Below are positions 12,148 through 25,824 of a DNA stretch of 64,000 nt, piece by piece. The stretch is from contig CM060843.1 of NCBI GenBank assembly GCA_030762175.1, positions 115,466,869 through 115,530,868 of the forward strand. Direction: 5' to 3'. Each line of letters opens with the position of its first letter. Positions within the stretch are counted from its first letter, which is position 1. Both the position numbers and the translations under genes were made by a program. A model generated the notes under the pieces. It was given only the letters and a program-made list of their open reading frames with translations. It made no database searches and was not told the DNA's origin. This DNA is from Metallyticus violacea. Its lineage: Eukaryota > Arthropoda > Insecta > Mantodea > Metallyticidae.

Positions 12148-12225
12148 ATTAGGAAGGACATGTAACCCCAGACCTCCCGCTAACAAGTCCTGCTTAACGA
12201 TAAGCTGGCCTGAACGCCCAGATTG
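12148..12225 (-). mobile_element. SINE family A head fragment
   Basis: CCCAGACCTCCCGCTAACAAGTCC followed by GCTTAACGA matches the minus-strand tRNA-like head of family A. The body is replaced by the poly-A tract. Confidence 0.6.
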
Positions 12226-13324
12226 AGAAAGCCGGAGTGCGTGTTTTACATTATCTAACATTTAAATGTATGAAAGTTACTATATGTAGTTCATTATTTA
12301 TATTTTATTGACTGTATCGTTTTAAAATTGATAAAAATATCTTGCAACAGATTTTTTAGCTTTAACTGCTATGGGTTTTCCTTTGTAATCATGTTCGCTC
12401 TTTTAACTTGGCTATTTTTTAAACTTTTTCCTTCATATTGCTTTTTCTTTCCTTTCCTTGCAAACCTTCTTCTTGATATAATGCAAAAGATACTTTCATA
12501 TTGTTCAAATGGTGTAGAAAATAAAACAGAAATGTTTGCCTCCAATGGAACATATTAACTTTTTTCCTTAAATAATGTTTTACATGCTATTTAACATATT
12601 TTCTAAATTACGATTAATACAATTTAACCGAATCCAGGCAAATAAGCAATTCTAAGCAAGCAGGGTTTTATGTATGGAAATCTAAACAGCAGACTTCAAA
12701 TTTTAAGCTTTCCGAGCGTTGGACTGAATACCTTTGTGTGGAGAATGATACAGCCTTGATCAAGGAATGAATTATGATCTATTTTATAATTTTGTGACTG
12801 AAGTCCTTTACGCATGCAGCGATTCATATAAGTTCGCTACAAAACCATTCTGCAAAGAAGATCTCTTTATGGGGATAAAGAAAAAAACAAGTATAAGCCA
12901 TTCCAAAAACATTCTATAAAAACATTCTAGGGTATAACTCGTTAAAAATAAATAAATGAAAACTAAAGGTGTACTTTTTGATAAATGTATTTTTTTATTT
13001 TTTTACCTAGTTCATGCCACGAATAATGAACCTGATAGGTCTAAACTTCTACTTACAGACATTTTTCCCTAATGTCGAGGGAATGAGTGAAATACAAATA
13101 AAAAATGATGGACATTTCACGTAAATCAAAATATAGAGCATTCCCCGGTTATGTGTGTAACTTGCAGACGATGCCAGATGGTTAGAGAGGTTGTTCTGCT
13201 AAAAAAGAACAAGGAAAGAAATTAGTCGTCATTTACAGGAAGCGCATCTCTCCGAGGAATTAAACCTAAGACAGACGCTTTCATCATGAATGGCTGTTCC
13301 CTGCACTTCAAAAACGGACACTGC
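12226..13324. other. non-coding AT-rich left flank of the triplication
   Basis: A 76-codon open frame at 12,328-12,558 is rich in Phe, Leu and Cys, as AT-rich noise often is. Nothing else is recognised. Confidence 0.55.
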
Positions 13325-14393
13325 CACGTTGCAGAGAAACTGCAGCTCTAAGTAGTTACTTATTTAAAGCAGTACTTTCAAGCAGAGAGCATTGCTCCAC
13401 GCACACAAATGTGACATAAAAAGCACTTTTTCTTTGCAAAATTAGTACTAATTCTTTTTGAAATGCTAACTGATTTCAAGCATTTCATGATAATAACTTT
13501 ATAAAGTATAGATGCATCCACAGAAAATGTCTAAATTGGTCTTGTAACTTAGACTAAACTACTGAATACAAGAAATAGTATACACAGTATTGTTCTCCCC
13601 ATTTATAAAGTAAAGATTGGTATTGAAAAACTATGTAATCATAGAGGCATAGTTCTTTTATCAACATTTAAAAAATAATAAGATGCAGCTTGTTGGCATA
13701 AACAATACAAAGATACATGAACAATAAGGAAGTGATAATGCTATTTTAAAACATGCTTTAGGGAAAGATAAATAATACTGCATAAATAGAGATGTTTAAA
13801 ATAAACATTTGACAAAGAACCGATGTAAATTATTTGTGTTTTTGAAAATCTCATGATAAGATAAGAATAGTATTAAATCTCTAGATCTCCTGCAAAAACA
13901 TTGCATGTGGTTTGAAACATCTCATATTTAAATATTTTGTGTTGTATTATCCTTAATCATAATCTTTTTCGGGATATCGCGTAATATTATGCACTTTATT
14001 TAAGGATTAAGGGAGTTGAACAGGACAATAAAGACAACTAGACTTACGAAGATGACCAGATGACGTCCTAAATACTTCTCTTTATCAATTTTTCTTCCAT
14101 TCCTCTATTCGTTGACAACCTAACTGCGGCTTTGTATTCTCACATTTAATTCAAACTGTTCTCACTCTGCAAATCCAAATCATGCGATATTCGCCTTCCC
14201 ACTGCTACCAGATTTTATTTATAAAATTTATCAGCTCAAGTGTATTTTTGCCTCGGATATTGAGCGTATAGCAGCTAGCAGCTTTAATTCCGTTTCTCTC
14301 TATACGTATAGAAGAATTGACCACAGTAGTTTTTATGATTTCATGTTAATGTTTTCGTTAATATTTCATCATCGCCACTTGTGCTAATTTCGG

Positions 14394-14397
<4 letters not shown>

Positions 14398-14428
<31 letters not shown>
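14398..14428 (+). repeat. poly-T tract, length differs between units
   Basis: 31 T in unit 1, 30 T in units 2 (21,547-21,576) and 3 (28,698-28,727). Confidence 0.9.
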
Positions 14429-14430
<2 letters not shown>

Positions 14431-15291
14431 GACGGTGACATTTCCCTCAATTTCCTTTGGTTTTTCTTCACTTGTGTTTTGTTCTTCATTGAATCAATAT
14501 ATTAAATATATAAAGTACTTATTACACTTTTAAATATTCTTTTGTAAATATATCTTAATCTTATTTCCTTTAAATGTTTCTTTAGAGTGTATATTTCATG
14601 CAATTGGTGCACTCTAAAACAATACTTAAACAATTTTCATTATTCCTCTTACGCCAAATTTCTATAATTGTAATGATGCACCCATCCGGCTATGTTTAAT
14701 TCATTTCCTGAAAAATATATCAAGATACTATTTTCTTAATTTTTTCTCCACTCCTCAACAGTCAATAAAATGAAACATTCCAGTTTCACTGTTTATATTA
14801 TATAATATATTATAATGCTTTTCGTTTCAACTTTATAGTTTCCCTTTGTGAATGTTGATTTTTTTCTCCATTCATCTGTACCCCTTACCCTTATTCCTAA
14901 ATAAATTAAATAAGTAAATATTTCCTAATAATAAATATTGGTCTCCCTTTCTAAATTCATTTAATTTTTAAACAACATTAGCTTAGTAATATCTTGATTA
15001 CTCTTCATTCTTAGGAGTGTTTTAATTTAAAATTATGAATAAATAGAGAGAAGTAGTGCACAAGATGCAATAGAACGGACGATATGCGTGGAAATTTATT
15101 TTGCTGTCATGTACAACGAAAGAGCGAAACTTGAAAGATCTTAGCTTACTGCTTATTTGAAGCCGAAGACTGTGTCGCCATTTTGGCTGAGGTTGGGAGC
15201 CTGTCTCTTCTGGATTCTAGAAGACATACAAAACGTAAGAAGAGACGGAAACTTATAGAAAAGTTCAATATATACTCTTTAAGTGTTTTGG

Positions 15292-15296
<5 letters not shown>

Positions 15297-15343
<47 letters not shown>
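15297..15343 (+). repeat. (TTA)n microsatellite, one repeat shorter than in units 2 and 3
   Basis: The tract makes an artefactual poly-leucine stretch in the surrounding frame. Units 2 and 3 have one more TTA, which changes the inter-copy offset from 7,148 to 7,151. Confidence 0.95.
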
Positions 15344-16009
15344 GGTATATTTGTATGAGTTAAAAGAGGAGTCTGGCTTGCAATCAAGTCAAAATGTAGC
15401 CTGTAAAAAAAAAATTCTTGCATCAGCTCCACAATACTGGGCCTTCTATTTCAACTTTAACTGCATTCACAAAAGTGCAACATCACGTGAGACACCCACG
15501 TTTAACATGTCCCTTTTTATGAAATGAGTTAATCTTAAAATATCTGATTGAACTTATTTCTCCTGCTTAGTTCTCAACATTAAAATGCACATGAACACTA
15601 CATGACATTTCAACCTTTATTTCATTCAAAACTTTCCAGTTTTAGTAAATATCTTTATAACGCACTTTTAATTTAAATAAAAAATACATCTATTTACATA
15701 TTGGGCTGTCGCTATTGTTTACATTTGAAAAAATAATACTATTAGGACTAATGAGCATTTCATTTAACACCTATCTTGGTCATCTTTTGGTAATATATTG
15801 TTTCAAAAAATATATACCCTTGCAAATGTTTTTGCACCCCGCTCTCCACCAGGACATAGATACGTGATTTTATACCTATTTTAATCGATAAAACCTTTTG
15901 TATTCTGTGTAAGATAATTTTGTAAAATTGTTTTCAACGCCAAACAAAGGCATGTTTGTAAAATCTGACTTCTGGATGCATTTGTCTTGCCACGGACAAC
16001 CAAGCTGTC

Positions 16010-16660
16010 CTTTATAAAGAAACAATGAAGGCTGGTGCCGAGTGCCCACGATAATAGAGATATTGTATTTCCCAGTCGCGCGACGATCTGTTAGTTAAAC
16101 ATTTTCTAAAGGTACCGTTACAATGACAATGAACTTAGCCGTCATCTAAACGTACGATTTTTCGGCAGCCAATAAGAGGGTTTGTGTTCGAAAGTTTAAG
16201 AGTAGCGCCGAGTAGTGAGCTTAAACTCTCCTATGAGAAACAATAATTTTGAGAACTCGGCTCCCCTGGGTTTAGGCTGAAGACCCCTGTGAGCTAAGGA
16301 AGCCAAGCCACCACGATTTAAAATTAATATAATAGGGAGACATCCTCCAAAGTTTAGCTTTCTGTTTCTGGCGCTAGTCTCTCGTTGTTTGCACGTACCA
16401 GGCTATGCAGTCATACGCGACCATATTCGGTTTGCGTTCTTGGTTCAACTCTTGCTTGAAATTCTTAGTTCAGTCTTCGCTTAGGAGAGACGTTAGTGAT
16501 TCAACATGCAAGCGCTTCCGCATTCGGCATTCGTTCTCTGTGAATTAGTCAGTTTTCAATAATCCACTTTAATTCCGTCCCCTATGCAGTTCGCGCGCCA
16601 ACAACGTCAGGTATGGGGTACAGGCTCCTACGGAGAGCATATAAAATCATTGAGAAGTCT
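16010..16660. promoter_or_regulatory. C+G/CpG-richer block in each unit, possible promoter or solo LTR
   Basis: Visibly richer in C, G and CpG than its surroundings (for example CAGTCGCGCGACGA, TTCGCGCGCC). It has CCAAT at about 16,169, a TATAAAA at 16,640 and TCAGT initiator-like pentamers at several places. The TATA to nearest downstream TCAGT spacing is about 47-49 bp, longer than usual. It could be a promoter, an LTR remnant or chance. Equivalent blocks lie at +7,151 and +14,302. Confidence 0.25.
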
Positions 16661-17954
16661 ACAAATCCTCGTTGATTAATTTGCTATCAGTACTTTCCAA
16701 TTGTCCCGTGCAAGAACAAGTACAGAACAATTTAGACGGCCTATCATCGTCCACTTAAAATTGTTGGCTCTCCAACATGGGGCCACCATCGACAATTCCA
16801 GTCTCGCCCTAAAGAAAGAGCAAAACGTTAGTGGGTGTGAGAAGTTCCGAAATAGGCTGAATGACTGTAATATTAATAATTATAATTTATCCAATATATA
16901 TTATTCTCTCAGCAACCACAGCTCAGGTTGATACGCAACAATATTAAATTAAAATGTGATAAACTGCACCCTATTTTAAGTTTTAGCATTAAAAGATAAG
17001 CGTGCCACCTTAAAATGGTTGCTGGGAATTAATGGTTGAAACCTAGCATTTAATTAGCATTTATTATTAATTTCCGGTCTTATTGCTGTTTGGACTGAAT
17101 AAAAAAGAAGCTAGTTAGTTGTAAAATGAAAGAACAGCTTATTTTGGGTGAAATTACAAAATGTTATTTAAGTGCATACATAACAAAAGATTACAATAAG
17201 ACAATTGCAACCTAGAAAGAGCAACTGTTCATACCCGGGTGCAAATTCATTTCTTTATACACTAATACCTTGACATTTTATGCATGTACTTTGGTAATAT
17301 AGATAAAGATATTTCGGGAGTATAACACATAATATAGTTAGTTACATATAAAATACAATTCTGTTTCAGAGGTTAGTGTAATATAAAAAGTCATGTATCG
17401 ATGTTATGCAAAGAAGACGTTAAAACTAATATACACAAAACTTGTGATTACTGTAGTATGAATTATTTCGGAACGACTAATCCGCTTACGTTCTGTTCTT
17501 ATTAGTAAAGAACACGTCATTTTGAAACAATTTATTATAAGAACACAACTGCTATATTTAATACTTAGTAGCTATATAATGTAGTTCTGTCCAAATTCAA
17601 ATAACAATAAAATTCCAGATTGTCAGAAAACAATAGAAAAACAACACCTATGATGATAACTGCATCCTCTTTCAAGTTTAAGCATAAAGCAATGGGGATT
17701 TCATTCAAAATTTCAAAGTGAGGGTAGCTGAGGTTAGGTGAAACCAAAAGTTTAATCAAAATTAGGTTTAAACTCCTGTATCATTATTTAAATACTGGTT
17801 TTGTTTAAATTAAATTGATGTTAAATAGGTAGTTATTCAGAGTAGGAAGTTTTCAAATAAAAGCCATGTGTATGTAGTCTCTAAGACATCTAATGGCAAA
17901 CGCGTGGTAATAACCAATATTCTTCTACTATGTTGCATTGTTTTACAAATTCCA

Positions 17955-18208
17955 TACTATGAAGCGGTTTTGAGATCGGTGTTATTGTTGAACCCTCGCT
18001 GGGCGCCAAATTATGAAGCGGTTTTGTCGGTTCCAGCAATAGAGCCTAATTATGAAGCTGTTTAGTAGGCTTCGGCTAAGTGCCCCAGATTGGGCACCAG
18101 TTTTGAAGCGAATTATTGTTGACGTCCAGTGGCCTCACGTTGTGATGTCAAATTTGGAAGTTCTTTGTAAATTGATTATAGGTCGCTTCGGTGTTGTTGC
18201 CCACACTT
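17955..18208 (+). repeat. degenerate ~52-bp tandem array with antisense PBS-like motifs (unit 1)
   Basis: Units begin with variants of ATTATGAAGC at about 17,956, 18,010, 18,049, 18,101 and 18,152, spaced 54, 39, 52 and 51 bp. Two end in sequences whose reverse complements (TGGCGCCCAGCGAGGG; TGGTGCCCAATCTGGGG) match the tRNA-Lys1,2 primer-binding site TGGCGCCCAACGTGGGG at 14/16 and 14/17 positions. This suggests descent from a minus-strand LTR end and PBS junction that became tandemly repeated. Confidence 0.65.
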
Positions 18209-18403
18209 GAACAATTGATAACAATTCGGCTATTATCTTGACTCGTACTCAATGAGACTGGGAGAGGAATTCAATGGTGTAAATGAGCACGCGATGTGAC
18301 ACGGTATTGCATACTATAGGCTTAGCTACGCCGATACAAACTTATTTGTCGCTTGTGAAATTTACAGATGAGTGCCACGGCATGTGAAACTGAAATTGCT
18401 TAA

Positions 18404-18673
18404 TGATGTTTAACGCCCGTTTTTAGTACAGAGATACCACAGGCGATGGAAACTGATGATACATGAGATGAAATGATATATTGGGAAAGGGTTTATTTTT
18501 AAGGAAGGAAATGTTCCAGGCCTAAGTTAAGGTAACTCCCCGGCATTTACCATTTATTAGGACTGAGGAAAACCTGGAAAAAACCTCAGTCAGGGAGGAC
18601 GGTTCTGGATTGGAACCCCAGAGCTCCCGCTCACGAGTCCGAGCCTTAACGACCTCGGCTATTCCTGACGGTC
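18404..18673 (-). mobile_element. SINE family A, full length, in tandem unit 1
   Basis: Minus-strand element with tRNA-like head at 18,600-18,673 and body TTAGGCCTGGAACATTTCC. Flanked by TGCTTAA at 18,397-18,403 and 18,674-18,680. The B box is altered (GGGGTTCCAATCC). The related locus at 43.7 kb lacks the insertion. Confidence 0.9.
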
Positions 18674-21542
18674 TGCTTAACTGAGTTGTGTCTCACTGCG
18701 TCTGATACGTACAATTGCTTATGACTCGCCGCTTGTAGAACTTAGAACTGCTTCTGCAAACTGCGCACTGCCTAAGTGAGTCGAAATGAATGGCCCAGCA
18801 GAGCAACCGCTCTTCCGTATATTAAATTCAAACCAAGTAATCGTGGCTTTTAACGATGCCACGGGTTTATACAGGAGCAATCTTCGCGCCTATCATTAAA
18901 AGTTCAAACGTGCATTTTCCATTGCTGGTTTATGTTCAGCTGTCACGCGTGCCATTCGCTATTTTGAGAAAGTTTAAAACATTTTGTCAGCATTTTGCTA
19001 GAAAGGCTAATAGTGCATGGCCTGTCGCGGTCAAAGTCCCAAACGGATTTAATCTTCTTTCATTTATTAACCTTGGCAAAGCAATTCTTTTTTTTAAAAA
19101 AGTAAGGAGCTTCACGTGCGAATCTCGGATTTCTTTCTATTGTGTAGGAATTTTATGATCCTATTGGCCTTTCATACTTCCGTAACAAAACATCAGAGGC
19201 TTTTTCTTTTGTGCAATTGTTGCTTATAGTTAAAGCTTATAACACATGTATAATATTCATATACCTAATCACAATGCCAAAATATGACGATTTGGTTTAC
19301 ATAAATATACATTATAATTATATTTCAGTAGAGCTGGACCGGAGGAACTGTTACAACTATTAAAGAAAACACTATTACAGATGGCATCCAAAATACAAGT
19401 ACCTTATACCAATATAATTTATAAAGAAAGTAAACAGTAATAAAACGCCTTTTGCAGACTCTTAGTTTATTTTGATCTATCCTGAAATCTAATATCGCTG
19501 CAGAACAGCCTTTTAATGTTAACAAGATTCCTTTCTGCTACCAAATACGTTTAATCGACGCCTCGAAATTTGATAGATGGGCTGTTTGCGTTGTCGGATT
19601 AATTTGAAGAATTGGAAGTTTATAATTGGTGTCTTAGACTTCCTTTCTTCATTAATAATGTATTGAGTAACAGAGTTAGTAAATTAATTCTTTAGATGTT
19701 TCACGCACGACTAGCTGGCAAAGGCTAAGTATAGAGGTTAACGTATTGCTCTGCATTTGCGTACAAATGCTGTCATAGATATTGAATAAGACCGTAACAT
19801 TTTAATGCAGAATGGTAGCATTACTTAATTACTGGGTACCATATGCTTCGCAACGATGTACAAACCTAGTGCAAGGAGCAGTAGTTTGGGTCCTTAGAGA
19901 ATCCAATACATAACATGGGACTAAATTAAAGATGAGAGTTTTAACCTTTGTCTTACTTTCTAGTGGTTCAGCTGTTTTAGTTTATTTCTTTTCAGTTATA
20001 GAGTTATTAGTAGATCTCTTTAGATAATATGCTTCCCATTTATCACTCCTCTGTATAATTTTAATGCAGCTGCCACCCATTTAGGGCAGATAAAAATAAA
20101 CTGCTCTATGATCTAACTAGAAATTGTAAGATAGTTATAAGGTAACTTTAACTTCAAGTAGTTCTAAAATTTTATGAAAGCAAATATTGTCTTATTTCAA
20201 AATGCATTGCTCCGGAATACAATATGATTAATATACTTCTACTTTAAACAAGCATAAAAATGCAAACTTATTTTATAAACATATAAGAAATACTGTATTT
20301 TTTACTGCGATGTTTCAGCAGAACTTCTGAAACATTTAAATTAAGAAATCATGTAAATATAACGAAGTTTTAAGAAATTTGTTTAAGGGGAAATATTAAA
20401 ACGCTTAAGCTAAAACTTAATACGAATAATTATCTACATTGTTTTCTTTATGCCTTTGCCTTTTGATCTCAAACACGTTGCAGAGAAACTGCAGCTCTAA
20501 GTAGTTACTTATTTAAAGCAGTACTTTCAAGCAGAGAGCATTGCTCCACGCACACAAATGTGACATAAAAAGCACTTTTTCTTTGCAAAATTAGTACTAA
20601 TTCTTTTTGAAATGCTAACTGATTTCAAGCATTTCATGATAATAACTTTATAAAGTATAGATGCATCCACAGAAAATGTCTAAATTGGTCTTGTAACTTA
20701 GACTAAACTACTGAATACAAGAAATAGTATACACAGTATTGTTCTCCCCATTTATAAAGTAAAGATTGGTATTGAAAAACTATGTAATCATAGAGGCATA
20801 GTTCTTTTATCAACATTTAAAAAATAATAAGATGCAGCTTGTTGGCATAAACAATACAAAGATACATGAACAATAAGGAAGTGATAATGCTATTTTAAAA
20901 CATGCTTTAGGGAAAGATAAATAATACTGCATAAATAGAGATGTTTAAAATAAACATTTGACAAAGAACCGATGTAAATTATTTGTGTTTTTGAAAATCT
21001 CATGATAAGATAAGAATAGTATTAAATCTCTAGATCTCCTGCAAAAACATTGCATGTGGTTTGAAACATCTCATATTTAAATATTTTGTGTTGTATTATC
21101 CTTAATCATAATCTTTTTCGGGATATCGCGTAATATTATGCACTTTATTTAAGGATTAAGGGAGTTGAACAGGACAATAAAGACAACTAGACTTACGAAG
21201 ATGACCAGATGACGTCCTAAATACTTCTCTTTATCAATTTTTCTTCCATTCCTCTATTCGTTGACAACCTAACTGCGGCTTTGTATTCTCACATTTAATT
21301 CAAACTGTTCTCACTCTGCAAATCCAAATCATGCGATATTCGCCTTCCCACTGCTACCAGATTTTATTTATAAAATTTATCAGCTCAAGTGTATTTTTGC
21401 CTCGGATATTGAGCGTATAGCAGCTAGCAGCTTTAATTCCGTTTCTCTCTATACGTATAGAAGAATTGACCACAGTAGTTTTTATGATTTCATGTTAATG
21501 TTTTCGTTAATATTTCATCATCGCCACTTGTGCTAATTTCGG

Positions 21543-21578
<36 letters not shown>

Positions 21579-22439
21579 GACGGTGACATTTCCCTCAATT
21601 TCCTTTGGTTTTTCTTCACTTGTGTTTTGTTCTTCATTGAATCAATATATTAAATATATAAAGTACTTATTACACTTTTAAATATTCTTTTGTAAATATA
21701 TCTTAATCTTATTTCCTTTAAATGTTTCTTTAGAGTGTATATTTCATGCAATTGGTGCACTCTAAAACAATACTTAAACAATTTTCATTATTCCTCTTAC
21801 GCCAAATTTCTATAATTGTAATGATGCACCCATCCGGCTATGTTTAATTCATTTCCTGAAAAATATATCAAGATACTATTTTCTTAATTTTTTCTCCACT
21901 CCTCAACAGTCAATAAAATGAAACATTCCAGTTTCACTGTTTATATTATATAATATATTATAATGCTTTTCGTTTCAACTTTATAGTTTCCCTTTGTGAA
22001 TGTTGATTTTTTTCTCCATTCATCTGTACCCCTTACCCTTATTCCTAAATAAATTAAATAAGTAAATATTTCCTAATAATAAATATTGGTCTCCCTTTCT
22101 AAATTCATTTAATTTTTAAACAACATTAGCTTAGTAATATCTTGATTACTCTTCATTCTTAGGAGTGTTTTAATTTAAAATTATGAATAAATAGAGAGAA
22201 GTAGTGCACAAGATGCAATAGAACGGACGATATGCGTGGAAATTTATTTTGCTGTCATGTACAACGAAAGAGCGAAACTTGAAAGATCTTAGCTTACTGC
22301 TTATTTGAAGCCGAAGACTGTGTCGCCATTTTGGCTGAGGTTGGGAGCCTGTCTCTTCTGGATTCTAGAAGACATACAAAACGTAAGAAGAGACGGAAAC
22401 TTATAGAAAAGTTCAATATATACTCTTTAAGTGTTTTGG

Positions 22440-22494
<55 letters not shown>

Positions 22495-25105
22495 GGTATA
22501 TTTGTATGAGTTAAAAGAGGAGTCTGGCTTGCAATCAAGTCAAAATGTAGCCTGTAAAAAAAAAATTCTTGCATCAGCTCCACAATACTGGGCCTTCTAT
22601 TTCAACTTTAACTGCATTCACAAAAGTGCAACATCACGTGAGACACCCACGTTTAACATGTCCCTTTTTATGAAATGAGTTAATCTTAAAATATCTGATT
22701 GAACTTATTTCTCCTGCTTAGTTCTCAACATTAAAATGCACATGAACACTACATGACATTTCAACCTTTATTTCATTCAAAACTTTCCAGTTTTAGTAAA
22801 TATCTTTATAACGCACTTTTAATTTAAATAAAAAATACATCTATTTACATATTGGGCTGTCGCTATTGTTTACATTTGAAAAAATAATACTATTAGGACT
22901 AATGAGCATTTCATTTAACACCTATCTTGGTCATCTTTTGGTAATATATTGTTTCAAAAAATATATACCCTTGCAAATGTTTTTGCACCCCGCTCTCCAC
23001 CAGGACATAGATACGTGATTTTATACCTATTTTAATCGATAAAACCTTTTGTATTCTGTGTAAGATAATTTTGTAAAATTGTTTTCAACGCCAAACAAAG
23101 GCATGTTTGTAAAATCTGACTTCTGGATGCATTTGTCTTGCCACGGACAACCAAGCTGTCCTTTATAAAGAAACAATGAAGGCTGGTGCCGAGTGCCCAC
23201 GATAATAGAGATATTGTATTTCCCAGTCGCGCGACGATCTGTTAGTTAAACATTTTCTAAAGGTACCGTTACAATGACAATGAACTTAGCCGTCATCTAA
23301 ACGTACGATTTTTCGGCAGCCAATAAGAGGGTTTGTGTTCGAAAGTTTAAGAGTAGCGCCGAGTAGTGAGCTTAAACTCTCCTATGAGAAACAATAATTT
23401 TGAGAACTCGGCTCCCCTGGGTTTAGGCTGAAGACCCCTGTGAGCTAAGGAAGCCAAGCCACCACGATTTAAAATTAATATAATAGGGAGACATCCTCCA
23501 AAGTTTAGCTTTCTGTTTCTGGCGCTAGTCTCTCGTTGTTTGCACGTACCAGGCTATGCAGTCATACGCGACCATATTCGGTTTGCGTTCTTGGTTCAAC
23601 TCTTGCTTGAAATTCTTAGTTCAGTCTTCGCTTAGGAGAGACGTTAGTGATTCAACATGCAAGCGCTTCCGCATTCGGCATTCGTTCTCTGTGAATTAGT
23701 CAGTTTTCAATAATCCACTTTAATTCCGTCCCCTATGCAGTTCGCGCGCCAACAACGTCAGGTATGGGGTACAGGCTCCTACGGAGAGCATATAAAATCA
23801 TTGAGAAGTCTACAAATCCTCGTTGATTAATTTGCTATCAGTACTTTCCAATTGTCCCGTGCAAGAACAAGTACAGAACAATTTAGACGGCCTATCATCG
23901 TCCACTTAAAATTGTTGGCTCTCCAACATGGGGCCACCATCGACAATTCCAGTCTCGCCCTAAAGAAAGAGCAAAACGTTAGTGGGTGTGAGAAGTTCCG
24001 AAATAGGCTGAATGACTGTAATATTAATAATTATAATTTATCCAATATATATTATTCTCTCAGCAACCACAGCTCAGGTTGATACGCAACAATATTAAAT
24101 TAAAATGTGATAAACTGCACCCTATTTTAAGTTTTAGCATTAAAAGATAAGCGTGCCACCTTAAAATGGTTGCTGGGAATTAATGGTTGAAACCTAGCAT
24201 TTAATTAGCATTTATTATTAATTTCCGGTCTTATTGCTGTTTGGACTGAATAAAAAAGAAGCTAGTTAGTTGTAAAATGAAAGAACAGCTTATTTTGGGT
24301 GAAATTACAAAATGTTATTTAAGTGCATACATAACAAAAGATTACAATAAGACAATTGCAACCTAGAAAGAGCAACTGTTCATACCCGGGTGCAAATTCA
24401 TTTCTTTATACACTAATACCTTGACATTTTATGCATGTACTTTGGTAATATAGATAAAGATATTTCGGGAGTATAACACATAATATAGTTAGTTACATAT
24501 AAAATACAATTCTGTTTCAGAGGTTAGTGTAATATAAAAAGTCATGTATCGATGTTATGCAAAGAAGACGTTAAAACTAATATACACAAAACTTGTGATT
24601 ACTGTAGTATGAATTATTTCGGAACGACTAATCCGCTTACGTTCTGTTCTTATTAGTAAAGAACACGTCATTTTGAAACAATTTATTATAAGAACACAAC
24701 TGCTATATTTAATACTTAGTAGCTATATAATGTAGTTCTGTCCAAATTCAAATAACAATAAAATTCCAGATTGTCAGAAAACAATAGAAAAACAACACCT
24801 ATGATGATAACTGCATCCTCTTTCAAGTTTAAGCATAAAGCAATGGGGATTTCATTCAAAATTTCAAAGTGAGGGTAGCTGAGGTTAGGTGAAACCAAAA
24901 GTTTAATCAAAATTAGGTTTAAACTCCTGTATCATTATTTAAATACTGGTTTTGTTTAAATTAAATTGATGTTAAATAGGTAGTTATTCAGAGTAGGAAG
25001 TTTTCAAATAAAAGCCATGTGTATGTAGTCTCTAAGACATCTAATGGCAAACGCGTGGTAATAACCAATATTCTTCTACTATGTTGCATTGTTTTACAAA
25101 TTCCA

Positions 25106-25359
25106 TACTATGAAGCGGTTTTGAGATCGGTGTTATTGTTGAACCCTCGCTGGGCGCCAAATTATGAAGCGGTTTTGTCGGTTCCAGCAATAGAGCCTAA
25201 TTATGAAGCTGTTTAGTAGGCTTCGGCTAAGTGCCCCAGATTGGGCACCAGTTTTGAAGCGAATTATTGTTGACGTCCAGTGGCCTCACGTTGTGATGTC
25301 AAATTTGGAAGTTCTTTGTAAATTGATTATAGGTCGCTTCGGTGTTGTTGCCCACACTT
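25106..25359 (+). repeat. degenerate ~52-bp array (unit 2)
   Basis: Copy of 17,955-18,208 at an offset of 7,151 bp. Confidence 0.65.
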
Positions 25360-25554
25360 GAACAATTGATAACAATTCGGCTATTATCTTGACTCGTACT
25401 CAATGAGACTGGGAGAGGAATTCAATGGTGTAAATGAGCACGCGATGTGACACGGTATTGCATACTATAGGCTTAGCTACGCCGATACAAACTTATTTGT
25501 CGCTTGTGAAATTTACAGATGAGTGCCACGGCATGTGAAACTGAAATTGCTTAA

Positions 25555-25824
25555 TGATGTTTAACGCCCGTTTTTAGTACAGAGATACCACAGGCGATGG
25601 AAACTGATGATACATGAGATGAAATGATATATTGGGAAAGGGTTTATTTTTAAGGAAGGAAATGTTCCAGGCCTAAGTTAAGGTAACTCCCCGGCATTTA
25701 CCATTTATTAGGACTGAGGAAAACCTGGAAAAAACCTCAGTCAGGGAGGACGGTTCTGGATTGGAACCCCAGAGCTCCCGCTCACGAGTCCGAGCCTTAA
25801 CGACCTCGGCTATTCCTGACGGTC
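25555..25824 (-). mobile_element. SINE family A in tandem unit 2
   Basis: Same insertion as in unit 1, with the same TGCTTAA duplications. It was present before the triplication. Confidence 0.9.

Larger units (their letters stand above)
13325..20473 (+). repeat. tandem unit, copy 1
   Basis: 7,149 bp. Contents in order: AT-rich DNA with a poly-T tract (14,398-14,428), a (TTA)n tract (15,297-15,343), a C+G-richer block (~16,010-16,660), AT-rich DNA, a ~52-bp repeat array (17,955-18,208), a second degenerate repeat interrupted by a SINE (18,340-18,790), and AT-rich DNA to the join. No gene recognised. Confidence 0.95.

Noticed and set aside
15183..15527. Leucine-rich 114-115-codon frame repeated in all three tandem units
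   Set aside because: The poly-leucine comes from the (TTA)n microsatellite, the start codon is TTG, and the unit number varies between copies. It looks like a chance frame through a repeat.
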